Source of the DNA: Formicarius rufipectus
Taxonomy: Eukaryota > Chordata > Aves > Passeriformes > Formicariidae
Assembly (NCBI GenBank): GCA_013399695.1
Contig: VXAU01000197.1
Coordinates: 468,303 to 532,302, forward strand
Direction of reading: 5' to 3'
Length of the DNA stretch: 64,000 nucleotides
The notes under the pieces: model-generated
The model's database searches: none
What the model saw: only the letters and a program-made list of their open reading frames with translations
Told to the model about the DNA's origin: nothing
Part shown: in pieces, positions 21,901-35,675 of the stretch
Position numbering within the stretch: the stretch's first letter is position 1
Layout: every line of letters starts with the position of its first letter
Translations under genes and position numbers: made by a program

Positions 21901-24400
21901 CAGGAAAAATCTGTTTCTTCCTCCATATAGTTGTGTTTTAGGATTGGAGAAGGCAGAAGCCTGAGGAAGAGAGAAAGGATTGAGTTCCCCAAAGTTCCTT
22001 GCTGTCAGCAGCTGCCGGGAACTTGCCATGGGAGAAAACCACCCCAAGGCTGCTGGCGGTGCCTTGCTCTTCCTGGGTAGAGAATGCATACATACAGTTT
22101 TCCCCAACTTCTCTGAGTAAGAGTAAAGTCTCTCCCTCCTTGTGGCAGAGTTGCCTTTGCATAAGGCAGCTGGCATAGTTGCCCAGGAACTGCTTGGCAT
22201 GACTGGTCATAGTGTTGCTGTCCAGCTCAGTCCTTGTCCTCTCTCTCCCAGGAGGCTCGTCCCACTTCCAGAGGAAAGGACAAAGTTTAATTTACGTGGT
22301 ACTACTGGCCAATCACTACAGAATAATGTTCTTGATGCGATCACCCTTTTGGGCCATGATTCCCTTCTGTGCCTTGTTGTTCCTTGAGGTTCTGCTCTCC
22401 AACAGCCTATGGAGACAGAGATTGAGGATCGACTGGACTCTCACTGAAACATGCAGAGCTTCAGTGGCTGAGTTCTTGGGATGAACTGTAGGGCTGAATG
22501 TTGAATTCTTCCCTGGCTGACCATTATCTTAAAACAAGGTACCCCTTTCTCACTGTGCCCAGTGCATCTCTGTGTTTTCAGGCCTGTACCGCCTGCGTCT
22601 CTGTGCTTCGTCTCACGGTGAGTTTGTGCTGCTGGTGGAGGGAACAAACACGGGGTTGTTCAGTCTCCCAGCACATGCGTGCCTGACTCCTGTCGGTATC
22701 ATGCTGTATAGGGTCATTTGTCTCCTCCCCAAAAGGCCCTGCAGAACACTGGCCAGACCTGTTCCTATTAACTGTGCCTGTCTTTCCTTGTAAGAAAAAG
22801 AAGTCTAATTGTGCAGTCTTCCAAAAATAATAATTAAAAAGTATAAGCTTGTGTGAAAGCATGTTATGCTCTGGAGAAAGAAAGATAGGGACCTTTTTGT
22901 CTGGTGCCAGGGGCAGGATATAGAGAGTTGTTTGCTTAATGTGAAAAAAGCCAGAATTTACCTGTATGGTCTACTCCTGTTTGCATAGAGGCTGCAAGTC
23001 TCCCCTCTCCCATCTAGTGTGAGTGAGTTGCAGTAAATCAGGACAAGCTGAGAGGGGGTTTTTTTGTTGTGTGGTTGTTTTTTTGTTGTTGGTTTTTTGC
23101 GGTTTTTTTTTTCTTTTTTTGAAAGGGATTTGATTGTCCAGCTATTTTTCTCCCTTGGTGCCGCTTCACACCACTTCTGACTTTGATTAATAGGTCTCTG
23201 AATAAAATGTTAATCTAACTAGGGGTCCTTGCCCCAGCCCTCCTGCCCTCCATGCCGTGCTCCAGAAATATCAGAGAAAACACACAGAGGTTTTGTCTCC
23301 CTGCAGAGCACTTGTAGCTTTTGATTAATGGGTGGAAGGGCCCAACTCCAGGTTTGTGGCACCTCTCCGGACTGCAGAAAAATAAGCAAAAAGTCACCAA
23401 ACATGACACAGGGAAGGAAAGTCCCAGGAGCTGCAATGAGGAGAAAGAAAGGAGAGAGAGCAGCTTATAATTCAAGATGTACCCTGCTGTAAGCCTTGGT
23501 ATTTGTGAGTTTGAGTTCAGACCCTCATCTCCACTTCAACCTTTCTTTACAATTTGCTCAGACCATGTTGTTGAATTCAGCAGTTTCCAAGCGCTGGGAT
23601 GTCTTAACTTCTAATATGTGCATCATGAACTACTCTGCACATTGCCCTGGGCTGACACTTCATATGCATGTGTTAAGACTGGCTAAGAAGGCTTAATAAA
23701 AATATGAGACCTTACACTTCAAACAGGACATGTGTTTCCCTTCTTCTCCTTCAAAATCTTGCCCATTCTCTGAATCAGAATCCTTTCGAAGCTTCTGAAA
23801 TGATCAGAAACATGTATTTCATTCTTGTTTTCTGGCCAGTAGTGAACTTGGAAAGGCTGTTCTTGTATCCCTTTCATGTGGAAGCCAGACCTGCTGGAAA
23901 TTTACTTGGTCCCTCAAGGTGGAAGATTTGGTGGAACTACATATATAAGAAGCTACTCATACAAGGGGTTGTCTATCTGGGGCAAGTAGGCTTGAGTGGG
24001 TTGGGAAAGTCAAGCTGAGCTGCCATTAGTCTGAAATAAAAGTAATCATTGAAGGGGCTCATCAAAAAAACTATTCCTGGACAAGCCTAATGGTGTGAGA
24101 TGTGCATAAAGTGTGAAGAAGGTGTATGTACCACCTTACAGCTCCCTCCCCAACCCCTCTGTGGAGCTGCCAGTGCTCTCTCATGTTCCTCTATTTTGTG
24201 ATGGGCTAACTGGCACAAATTTCTATCACTAATTTGCCAGCCATAGAACTGGAATACATAGGCTTAGCTGTATGCAGATGGGGATTCTTAAATGGGTACT
24301 CAGAGATTTTAACTAGGGAAAGGTTCACATCATTAAGAAAAGAGGGGGAAAATTCCCTGAATATTTTGAACCTAGATTTTTTTTGGTCAGAATATGTGAA
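15926..24400. other. Non-coding stretch, no gene seen
   Basis: I read this in all frames and found only short, unrelated open frames. A T/G-rich low-complexity tract lies at about 23058-23120. CCATTGATTATGG at about 16268-16280 is a HOX/PBX-like word. No tRNA, retroposon or pseudogene was recognised. Confidence 0.45.
23058..23120. repeat. T/G-rich low-complexity tract
   Basis: Runs of T separated by GTTG and GGTT words, including TTTTTTTTTTCTTTTTTT. There is no sign of a retroposon body on either side. Confidence 0.75.
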
Positions 24401-25044
24401 GGGGTTTAATTTGTGCAGTTGCAATACTTCCTTGTGCCAAAGGAAAGTGCTGCGTTCTCAGCTACTGGAGAAATTTTGCCATTAAGGAAAATGAAACCTG
24501 GTATCAAGAGATTAATGATTTTTTTCACCTGGAGGGAATCTGTGAAGCAGTGGCCTTTCCTGGCACTGGTGTGGGGCAGCAACAATCGCTGTATGGCCTT
24601 TTTTCTCCTCTTGGCATCTCCCTGGAGGGCCTTGTCAGTCCCTGATGTGCTTGTCATCCAACTCACTGGACAACTGACATGCCTGGAGGATGCAGCCGCC
24701 CCTGCTGACAACAGCTTTGTTTCCCCGCTGATGGATGGCTTTGTGGCCCAAGCCTTGCCATTGTCCCCTGTCTGTGGCTTTGCTTCAGTGATTCTTATCT
24801 GCATCCTGGGCACCCAGTCCCTGCAGAGTAGTGAGCAGTTGCCAGTGCTGCACCTTCTCCCTGGGTGCCTTTCCAGGACGTGTAGGGGGAAAGACAACGG
24901 GCATCCCCTCTAGGCTGAGTGAAGCCAAACTCTACTGTTTACCCAGACCTGTGTGGCATTTGGCTCTTATCTGGAAGGGAAGGCAGATACGAGGGACTCT
25001 TTGTGTTAGTCAAACACTCAGTTGTATGGGCAGTGTGGAAGCGC

Positions 25045-25170
25045 CCGTGTAATTACCATTCTCTGGCTCTCACACTCCTATCTTGTAAATCACCAATCCA
25101 TCACGGCCCGGGTCCTCCTATTGTTCTATAATTAACTGGACAAACTACAGGAGCATTGTCATAGTTCCCC
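25045..25170. promoter_or_regulatory. Candidate regulatory block, homeodomain and SOX motifs
   Basis: Two TAATTA homeodomain cores (25050-25055 and 25129-25134) flank CCAAT at 25093 and ATTGTTC, a SOX-type word, at 25120-25126. The cluster sits in a short block with an isolated GGCCCGGG core. Inferred only from motif density. Confidence 0.25.
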
Positions 25171-25560
25171 ATTTATAGAGGAGGGACAAAGACTTGAAGG
25201 AAGGTTTCAGTCCCCTTCAGCTTTTTCCTCCTCTCTTGAACTCCTTTTTTTTTTCTGTATCTTCTGATCCATCTCATGACTCTAAAGATGTCTCACCTGC
25301 TTCTCTGAATGAACACTTCTTTGCAAACCTGCAATCAACAGAGTGGCCACTAAAGGGCAGACCCAAGGATTTTAACCCTTCTTGTTCCACTACAGGTGTG
25401 TGCACATGTACTTATTCACTCCCTAGTGCAAGGAGTAGCTCAGTTCTGAACAAGCTTTGGACCCTCTGCTAATGAAAATAGGCTACAGTTGCCTCATCCA
25501 TTCCCTCATGACAATATGCTAAGGATTTAGCTGCTAGCAAACAGTCAGCTGCTGAGTTAG

Positions 25561-28500
25561 ACACTCCCTGGGGCTGGATTAGGAGCTATAAGGGAGATGG
25601 AAAATTTCCAAAGGGTGTTGTAGGGCAAAGATTTGGGGAGTTACTGTTACTTTCCTGGTTTTGACCCTCGAAGGTGGATGGTAGATTTCAAGGTTCTATA
25701 CGGCTTTTAAGGCTATAAAAAAGCTTAATGCAGGCTCTGGAGCGTGGAGAGGTCTGGCAGTGATTTGGAGTGGTAAAGCTGGTTTCTTTTCTGACGACCA
25801 GATGAGTGAAGCTTCTGTGCTCCTGCACAGCATGGAGAGATGGTTGAAAAGCAGAATTTTCCCTAAATTGTGTCATCTTACTTTGAAAGACTGTTCCTGA
25901 CAGTCTTTGGAGGGGTTATCCTGCTCCATCGCCCAGTGAGGGCATACAGGGCCATGGGAGGATCAGACTAAAGCTCTGCTCTTCTTGCTTTATCTTCTTA
26001 CCCCCACGTGCCTACAGGGATTTCAGTGTGTCAGAGAACTGTGTTCCTCTCCCTCTGGCTTGAAGCACATGGCATGCTGGGGCCCTGTTTTCTGGTGGAA
26101 ACTTCAGACACTGTAGCACTACAAACAACAATGGTTTATAGACTCTCTGTTCTCTTACTTCACAAATTTTTAGAAAAAGTCACAGTTCTAATGGCTGCTG
26201 CTTTGACAGCAGAATTTAGTCTTTTGTGTTGATAGTGTAATGCAGCCAACTTTACTGACCTCATGGGCATCCCTTGGAGCAGATTTTGGCTCAAAGGCTG
26301 AAGATCTACTTTTCTTCCTTATTTGAGGTGTCAGGTAGGTCTGCTGGATGAAATGTATGCTTTTATGTTCTGGTAGGCTAGGCCTTTTAATAAAACCCAA
26401 CATTGCTTATTTAACCTCCATCTCTAAAATCTTTTCCAGCTCTTGTGAGCTGTAAATTAGACCTGTCCAGCCCATGGAAACTCTGAATAAGCGACCTGAG
26501 GCTGACCTCCAAGCCATGGGGCACTTCTTCTTGCTGCCTGCATCCCAGTGACCAGGTCACCTGTATTAAAGTATGAGCACATTGGATTCCCTCTTGTGAG
26601 GCCAGCGAAGCACAGGGTGTCTAAGCTCCACTTGGAAAAAGGCTTTGCCACTTCAGTACGTTTGAATGGAAAGGGGAAGACCTGCTCATGTTTGTTTTAC
26701 AGCCCCTTTTATTGACTTGATTTATAGCCTCAGGCTGTGAGTTAATTGAGGTCTAGTCCAGGAGAGGGCACCTGGGAAGGGGAGGTGCTGCAGTGCCACC
26801 AAAGGGAAAACACGCGGGAAAGTGCTTTTATAAAGCACAATCTATTGCAAGCTCTGGCCCTTGCTCCATGACAACAAACCAATCTTTTGCCACCAGAACT
26901 GGTTGTTCTAGCTCAGGGAACACCCTTAGCTCACTGTGGGTGGCAAGGAGCAGGGGGGCAGAGGTTAACCAAGGGAAGGTGCTTTTGCTTCGTGTGCCCT
27001 TCGTTAAAGCATCCTCCTGCCTGTCTCTTACGGGTGAAACCCAGTCACCTGTATAAGTGCAACTGTCATCGCCTGCTCTAATGGAGACCTGACAGGGTTG
27101 TTCCCACAGCCTGAAAGCAGGTGCCTTTCAGTGCATACCTCCTGGGCCTACAGAGCAGATGCCAAGGCTCATCTTTGGCACCTAAAGTGTGGGATGCAGC
27201 GAGTGATGCTCATTCCCACGCAGAGCATGTGCTGAGGCAGGTGAGGAAGCAGGGCTCTTACCCAGGTCAGCTGGCTCCAACACAGGAACAGGCTCCTTCA
27301 GCCCAGTGCCACCCTAACAAACCAGAGGATATAATATTGCTGTGGATGGCCAAGAGCTAAGCCTATTATAAGGTGGAGGGTAGTAGATCAGTCTGCAGAG
27401 GCTGATTCAAACTTTCATGTGTGGGAAACAGTATTGTGACTGTGCGGTTTTTGTACAAACCTCTAGAGCAGGTGCTCTGAGATTGCTCTGGGTGCTTCTG
27501 AGCTGTTGTATATGGGACAGGCTGGAGCTGAAGGATTGCCAGCAGGTGTGCTTGTTCTTCTGACCTGGTGGGGCACGAACCCACATGCTGTCCCTGCTGA
27601 AGCTGTGCTGAGAGAGCAATGTTTCTGTCCTGTCTTGTCTTTCTGGTAGGCCAGGAGCAAAGCTACAGCAACTTCTCTTGCTAGGCTGGCTCTGCCACAA
27701 ACCCATACGCTCCTCTCTTCCCTTTCAGCTATTTACAGCATGTGTGTATCATAAATAGTACTGTGCAGCCACTATGGCCTTCACAGGGAGACCCTGCCTT
27801 GCTTTGGGAAGGCCATTTTAGCCTGGTTTGTGCCAGGGAGAGCAAAGGGAGTAAGGATGCTCTCAAATGAACTGCAGAGCTTCCTTCCTCTTCCAGGCTT
27901 GTGTGGACCAGATACCAAGTTTTAATTCTTAGCATCCTGCTACTCCTTGGTGGCTGGTTCAGTAAATTCCAAGTGGATGGAATGGAGCACCCATGTGCTG
28001 CACGTACGGAAATCAATAAAGGTGAGATTTTTGAGTGGTGAATGTCCCTGTGTTCTTGCATCCCAATGTTACTAAAAGAGATCACCTAGCCCACCTCTAC
28101 TCTTCCACATAATGCTATCCCAAAGCTTGGCAAGAAAGGCTGGTTTTCTAGGGAGAGGCAATATCCTTTTTCAGATAAACTGATACAGCCAGAAAAAGCA
28201 GAAAAGCTTTGAATGCATGAACTCTTTAAAATCTGAGTACAATCTCAGTAAGCTTTTCCGTCTGTAGGATGTGTAAGCTCATTTCTGTGCTTCAGAGGTA
28301 TAGCTGGGGATTATTGTCTTTGTTTTGCACAAGCTTGGTACTGAGCCCTGTCCTAAAGTAAAGCACATCTTGTGGGTGCCCCATGTCCTTTGGGCCTTTT
28401 AGTTGTATTTGCACTAAAGCCCAGTGATAAAGTTGTACCTTGTTTGTCTTAAACTACTTTACACTGAGTTTTGGAGGAGCCCCTTTAGAAAGAAGCTTTC

Positions 28501-29280
28501 CTGGAAATGAGAACCAATTTTGTAACTTAGATTTTGTCTGAATGGTGAAAGAAATGTTGAAATCAGCCAGGCCAGAGTGAGTAGAGCCTGTTGGTCTTGC
28601 TATATTGCTGCACTGGCCCTCTCCCTACCCCAGAAGAAAGGTCCAGACTTCAAAGCGGGCACACTTGAGCCCTTCTTCCTCTCTCCTCAGTGCCTCCCTC
28701 AGCCTCGGGAGGAGGCTGTCCTGCCAGACACACCAGCAGTCCCCAGGCAGCTCCTGCCTATTCGCCCACCCTGCAGTCAAACCCTGAGCCCTCAGGCAGC
28801 TCAGCTGGGGTGCTGCTGGACAAGGCAGTCCTATGGTTCTCTGCAGAGCTCAACCTCCCAAATTCTCAGCCTGCTGGTCAGCTCATGGGAGCTCTTTCCC
28901 CAGGGATCTCTGTTCCTAATTCATCACCATCTGACATGAGCAGGAAATAAAAAGAGCAATTTAGCCTCCATTTCTCCTGTGCAGTGAGCCCTTTTCTTTA
29001 AGCCATCAGTCCCTTTATCTTATGCCATCAGAATAGTTGCAGTACAGCTTGTTTTCAGCTGTCTCTGGACATTGCTTGAATCTTCAGAGTACTTGTTTAG
29101 CCCCACTCAGATAAGCCCCTCTTTCACTCAGAGCAAACAATGCTCCTGGGCCTCACTGCACTTCCCCTGCCCCATTGTGGTGTGGGACTGTAGGGGCTGA
29201 TGCACTTCAGTATGTGCTGAGGGGGCTGCTCACTGAAGACAAACCCAGAGATCTTGGTGATTTTTAAAATACTTTCAGCT
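25561..29280. other. Non-coding stretch, no gene seen
   Basis: No recognisable exon, retroposon or RNA gene. Open frames are short and compete on both strands. Confidence 0.45.
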
Positions 29281-29282
29281 GG

Positions 29283-29860
29283 CTAGAGAGGGGTCGGGGA
29301 TTGACAGGGATGCTGAGGTTCAGATTGGCACCTGCATGATTTTATGGTGACCGTGTTGCCGCTTTGCACATTCGTGGCTGTGTGGGCTACGCAGTCAGAC
29401 TTGGGAGAGGGAGGGAGTTTCCTGTGCCAAGGTACAGTCTGTATGCTGTGTTTGAGGCCTTTCCACACAGGCTGGCAGGTGCCTGGGGTCTTTCTGCCCC
29501 GCGCTGTTCCATCAGGCTCATCCTCCTCTCGCTCGTCGGCAGAGGGCACCAGTATCCTGGAGACAGACCTTGGGATGCACTTGCTGCGCCACTGCCACTG
29601 GCCAGCGGACCAGGAAAACGGACGTCCCTGCTCGGGGTGGGGGGGGTCAGATTTCCCTGACATTTGGATAGAAATGTCGAAACGTCTCCCAGCTGGATCA
29701 TCCCTCCGGCTGCTCATTCTAGCCCGCCAGACTGAGGGGGAACGGCTCCAGAGGTTGCTTCCACAAAAGGATTCTCTGAATCCCATCGCCTGCCCACAGG
29801 GCTCAGATGCCCCGACAGGACTGTGTCCCACTCCTCTCTGCTGCCCGTGACTGAAACAAA
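29283..29860. other. GC-richer block, open on both strands, unidentified
   Basis: Both strands stay open for more than 160 codons over the same bases (29344-29850 plus, 29283-29831 minus). CpG words such as CTCGCTCGTCGG and GAAACGTC are more frequent than nearby. Neither translation resembles a family I know, and neither is bounded by convincing splice sites. I favour a non-coding element in a GC-rich patch. Confidence 0.3.
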
Positions 29861-32800
29861 CGCTGCTGGCTTGTCAGTGGCTGGATCAGATGCTTCTACC
29901 TCTCCTTTGCTTCATGCTTCAGGTGATCTTGGAGGTGTTTTACAGGGAACACCCCTCCGGATCAGGGTGCAGCTCTTCTCCATTTCCCTGTGTGAATTCC
30001 TATTAGATCAAGAGACAAACGATGTAAGGGTTAGCACTGACTCTGTGAGCACTCCCTACTTAACCTCAACTTGGCTTTTTCTGACACCATCCCAGACTGA
30101 CCATCACAGCTAGAACTGTTTGCTGCTCTTTTCTACAGATGCAGATGAACAAACACATGCAGTGCTGCAAGGGCAGCTTTGAAGCCAGATGTGCTGCAGT
30201 GGCTGGCACTGACAGCATTCCTTACAGGCTTTTGGTCCTGGTTTTAAAAGCATGTAGAATCTAAAAAGACATTCCTTTTCTCTTGGTGGTTTTTTTTGGT
30301 GTTTGTTTGTTTTTTTTTTTAAACATCTCATATTCTGACTTCCCTCATGGTCTGCTAAACTCCTTGTTGTATGACCTTTTTAATGTAGGATCGGGCTCCA
30401 CATTACACATAATTAAGCTGCTTATCCAAGGACAACCCTATTTCCCTTTTCCCTGGTCCCTCCTTTGCACTAGACCTAAGCCATGTGTAATTGCAGAGGA
30501 AGTAGATACAAAGCTAAGAAGAGACACATTTTCTTTTTTTCCCCTGCAAATTGTTTTCCCAACAATGAACAGTGGAGAATGAAGCCAGGTCCCTTTTTCA
30601 TTTCAGACTGCTGAGCAGGCAGTGTGTAGACAACCCTGCTGTCCCTCAGTGTGTGACCCAAAGGAAGCAGTCCAACCTTCAGAGCCTAAACCAGTTCTGG
30701 TTATCAGGCCTCAGTAGTTTATAACATTCCCTTGTCAGAGGCATGTGTTCCAGCTGCAGTGAAACTAGTGATGATATGCACCTTCTGATATATCAGCAGA
30801 ACTACCTTCTAATCTCTGTTTCATGTATTTAAGTCTGGAAGAATGGCACTGATTTTTGTATACTTTTTCCAAGTTCATGTGCTGTAAATGAGATTGGAGT
30901 TAGGCTGACTGATGTTTTGACTTTTGTTCCTTCATGGTTTTCTGTCTCATTTTAATTCCCTCTGTTGCTTTCCTAATTGTAGTTGACCAAGGACGAGCAG
31001 TGAGTCATACAGGAGAGCCTCACACATCTGCTCATACATGTCACCTAAATCCCAAACCAAATCTGTCAGGTGCTTGGTTTCTTTTTCATTCATTTCTATG
31101 TACTGTGGCATTTTCTAGCTTGAACTAGAAAAGCAACAGAGGCTGGAAAGCCTTGGGGTTTCTTTTCCACATGGAAATGTTAGAGGCTATTTCTTTCCAA
31201 TCTTTTGGAGTGTTCTTCCTCAAACAGTATGAGCATAATGTAACTGACTTTGAGTTATGTTGGCTGACTAAAACAAAGAAGATGTGGCTCATTGCTGGAA
31301 ATGACAGATGATTTTGTAATTGTATTTAATCACTATTGATACTGGCACACTGTTGAATTTGTGTAAGTAAGGAATCTTTATACCTGCCAATACAGAAGTG
31401 TTCATCTCAAACTTGTAGATTATGTATAAATGCTGGACACACTCTAGATGTGTGTTTCCAGAATTGAATTAAAGATGCTCCTTAAACTCCAGAAGACAGC
31501 AATGCTGCTGGAAATACACAGAGCCAGTGGCTGGGGATTAGTGAGCTTCATCATGGGGTCTGTACAGGTGTACCGGTAATGGATCTAACCAGGAACATGT
31601 TTACAGATGGAGGGATGGGGCACAGAGAACCAATCACAGGTGATTTAGGTTAAGGTAAGTTTCTCGGGCCATGATTTAATGTTGCACAAGTTCCTCAAAG
31701 TAGCTTTGTTTAATCAGGAGAGCAGGTCTCAGATACTCATATCTTCAGTGCATCACCATCAAAGTCTCTCTATACATCTCTTCAACTCAGCCTGCTGGTT
31801 TTGTTTCTGGAGTTCATTGTCCCAGTTCTTCATTACTGCCCTAATTTCTCTCATCTTCACACAGTTGTCACTGACTAGATCGTACTGTGGGAAGTGAAAT
31901 AATAACTGAGCTCAGTGCTCTGGACTTGGCTGGTGAAGGGCACGTGAGCACAGAGCTGATGTTTTCTGTTGGCACCTGCTGTTCATCCACATTTGACTAT
32001 TGCTAAAACTCTGACACAGGAAAGTGGTTTCAGTCTTCTGGACTGCAGTCAATGTTTAGGTTATAATGTTTATTTTTTGTGGTGCAAGAAAATATTTCCA
32101 GGAAACTGTATTACTTTTAGTGCAACCTGGAAAGGAAGATGAATATATTGCCTTTGTGAAAATTGTGGTTCACTTCCAAGTGAGAGACAGATTCTCCTAT
32201 AGCAAGTGCCTTTTACAAGGTATCTCCCAGGATATGATACTTCCAGAGCAGATTGTCCTTTGGACACTTACTCTGGGAAACAGACTCCATGGATTCACTA
32301 ATACATAATTCACCACTCCACACTGGGATCCTGTGAGTGATTTTTTAAACTCATGGTTTAGTGCAAGACCATATAGAAAAGTTGGAGGATGCTTTTGTTT
32401 AACCATCATTGTCTTGAGTGCTGAAGGTTGCCTTGATTTTATGAAAGTTGCCAAAGCTTTCTGGTTTAGATGTTTTAATTAAACTCAAGTTAATGCCAAG
32501 AGGAGGTATTGAAAACGCTATTTTGATGTTCTTATGCCATCCTGTTTGCACAAGTGACTGTGCTAGGGGTTGGATTTATTAACCAAGAATGAGAGTAAGG
32601 GCTAAGAAATTACATGCTCTGTAGAAACAAGAAACCAAATAGGCTAAGTTCTCATCTACTTTGCACTTGTGTTTCTTAGGAGTAATCCCAGTTTGTGTGT
32701 GTAGTCCAGTCTTAGAGTGGTTATTGCAAAATAGTAGTCAAAAACATGTAAAGATTATGCTTTTTCCCCTGGCTCTGTGACTCCCCGGGGCTGCCATATG

Positions 32801-33100
32801 CCACATACCATGGACACTGGGTTTCAGAGAGGTTTTGAATCAAATGCTGTGAACCCTGTGGCTTTCTTGGGAGAAATATCTTCTCTGGTGGCCCAGGGTT
32901 GGTGGGTATTGGAGTTGTTTAATGTCCAAGACAGAGAGTTTCATATTCAACTTTGCCCAGTTTAAAATAAGCCTTGTTTGTGTAAAATGGTGCTGCTGAT
33001 TATAAGAGAAGGTAGAGATTACAGAACACTGGTACAAAGAGAAATCCTGCAACGAGGGCACTGCCCCAGAGGGACTGTGGGGACCGAGGGCAGAGAGAGG
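29861..33100. other. Non-coding stretch, no gene seen
   Basis: It includes a T/G-rich low-complexity patch at about 30288-30322. No exon or retroposon was recognised. Confidence 0.45.
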
Positions 33101-33104
33101 CAAA

Positions 33105-33205
33105 CGGCCCACACAGCTAATTGAAAGCGCATCTTCCTGTCAGTCATGGTGCTTGCCCATCAATCATTCTGGCACCAACAGGATCTGACATCAGTGGGGA
33201 ATTAA
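33105..33205. promoter_or_regulatory. Candidate conserved element with HOX/PBX-type words
   Basis: TAATTG at 33118, TGTCA (MEIS/TGIF core) at 33138 and CATCAATCAT at 33158-33167 (reverse of the PBX-type TGATTGAT) fall within 50 bases. It has the even-composition look of a conserved non-coding element. Unverified. Confidence 0.3.
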
Positions 33206-33924
33206 ATAAACTCCTCTCTCTTTAGGGACCTGCTGATGGAAACCCGTAGGGGGGAAGTGAGCAGAGAAGAGCAGGAAGCATATGCATGGGGGAGAAATAG
33301 TCTCAGCAGTCCCCTGGGATGGTGCAAGTCTGTGTCCTTCCTCTTTCTCACACCAGCATGTACAGCTGAAGGGATTTTTCAATGAGTCCCCAAAAAGGTG
33401 AATTTTAAGCTGGTAACAGACCAAGCTCACCTCAGTTTAAATAAACAAACTGCAATAACAGTATCCTACAGCAAATGCCCTGAGAGCTGAGTGATGCTCT
33501 GTGCAGCTGAAAAGTAGTTTTCACCCTCGAGTGAAATCGGTGTTATTGGACTGCAGTAACTGAGGTGAATCTGGACCAAAATGTCAGAGCAAAACACTGG
33601 GAAGGGAAAGTGGACTAAAGCAGAAGGTTAGAAACTGAGCCCCTGTTTCCTATCCTGCTGTGAAACTCTCTAGGGTGAATTAGGATGTGGTGTGGATTAG
33701 GATATTTCAGATTGGACCTGCCTGAAATCAGAGTTTCAGTGCAGATAAAAGGCCCAGTGTCTCTATCGGCAGGGCTATCCCAGCCCCTGGCTGAAGTGGG
33801 AAGGTGTCTGTGTGTGCACCGTGCCTGTGAGGAGGGCCCGGAGCAGCTGGAAACCATTCGGTCACTGACAAGTCCCCTGATGGACCTCTACTGACATGGA
33901 GCAGCTTTGGTTTCAGGAAAGCCA

Positions 33925-34085
33925 AAGGGAACCTGTCACTAATTAGACACACAGCTAATTAACGAGAAGCAAACAAAGAGCAGCAGCTTGTGTTTTGGGA
34001 AAACTCAGCTTTAGTAGCCAAGGACGTCTGCTCCTCCCTTTCAAACCATTTCAAAAACAAACAAAGCGGTGAGACTTGCATTTCA
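33925..34085. promoter_or_regulatory. Candidate conserved element with paired homeodomain sites
   Basis: CTAATTAG (33939-33946, a perfect palindrome) and TAATTA (33956-33961) are followed by GCAAACA (33969-33975, forkhead-like) overlapping AACAAAG (33972-33978, SOX/TCF-like). Five motif cores in about 40 bases is dense. Function is inferred. Confidence 0.3.
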
Positions 34086-34979
34086 AAGCAGTGCAAACAC
34101 TGCCATACTCAGAAAGCCTTCCAGAAGGGACGCCCAGGAGAGGGATTTAGCAGTGAAAGGAAAAAGGGCTCTCCAGGTGTAATGAGACCTTTCCTGTCCC
34201 TAGATCAGGGCCCTCTGAATCCCCAGTGTGCATCTCTTATCTATTAGCTTTTAATTTTTCTGTCTCCAAATAAACACTCCTGCTAAAATTTTGGGTGGGT
34301 AGATGGGGAAGAAAGGCAGGTGTGGAAACATGAGCTTCCATTTAGTGCTTTGCTACCAGATCTTATGGAAGTGTGTGGTATTTCAATTTAAAAACCTTTT
34401 CTTGTGCATTGTTTTCATTGATGCTGTATATGGCTTTATTTACTGCAGGGTTGGCTGGAAGGGTAGGTCAGTAACAATATAAGCAAAAATTACCTGGACT
34501 GTGTAAACAGATGCTCAGTGGTGGGTGAGGCTCTGAGTGCTAATGTCTTTAATAAGAGAAGTGTGCTTTCAGGACAGGAGGAATCCAAAACTATAATCCC
34601 AATTATGAGTCCTCCAATGACCCTGAGAAAGCTTGCTTAGGGCCTGATCCTCCACAGGGCCTTGTCAGGGTCCCAAGTCCTGCTCAGGGCAATCATTTTT
34701 CACTAACTCCAAATACAGCAGTGCTAGCACGATTCATTAACTGAATTTTGCAAAGTGCTTTGAACATGAAACACGGTAATAATGCCAAGTTATGTGATAT
34801 TTGGTGTATTTCCTAGAGCCATGCATGTAATTAAGGGAGAATCTCAGCTTTCAAAAACCAAGGCAGTTTCTAACCCTCCTTGTCATAGGAAAAAATTAAT
34901 AGCTGGAAAACAAGACTCAAGGCTCAGAAATTAGAAGGGAAATTTAAAAGAAACAACAACTCAACCAACTTGTGCTATC

Positions 34980-35130
34980 TTAATATTAATCTCATGGTTT
35001 TGGGGACCAAATCATAAAATCAAGTGCTTGGGTATGACACTATGTGAGTATGCTTTAAATACTTATTAAAAGAAAATGCATTATTAATCTTTCTTGTGCA
35101 TTCAGTGTAGAAATTATGAAGTCCTTATCA
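34980..35130. promoter_or_regulatory. AT-rich candidate element with NKX2-type site
   Basis: TCAAGTG at 35020-35026 matches the NKX2 core and is surrounded by TAATATTAATC and ATTATTAATC homeodomain-like words. It could be a cardiac or pharyngeal element, but base composition alone raises the chance of such words. Confidence 0.2.
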
Positions 35131-35675
35131 TCACTGTCTAATGTGGAAATTCAGCACAACATTTGTCCTGAGTAGCCTATCGACATAACTTTGTCTATTT
35201 TCTTCCTTCACCTTGGAGGAAGGACTGTGTTAGGGAAAAGGCTGGCTCTTTGCAGGCTCAGTCCTAGTGCTGTCAGTGGATTCCTGGATGAGCATCCTGT
35301 GGTCCTGCTGGGATCAGAGTCCCCAGCCCCACAGGGGTGGGAGCAGACACCAACTCTCCCCCAGACTGCAGAGTGAAGGACACCTCCCTGTTTCCGTGGG
35401 GTGCTGCAGCTCATGGGTGTTTTTAAAGCACTGTGGCCTCCTTGACCAGAAGGAATTACCAGAGCACCTGGGGTTACACCACGTGCCGTTACATTGGAAT
35501 TTTTTTTTGAGCACTCATCTGTTATTTGCTGTTTTATGACCTGATTTGAAATTTCCTTATACTCTGTTATTGGTACATTTATTGTTATCAAAGGACCTGT
35601 TCAAAGAATCAGCAAAGCCACTGCAAGATTCCTTCTTATATCATTTTGGCTCAGGTCTCAAATATGTACCAGCAA

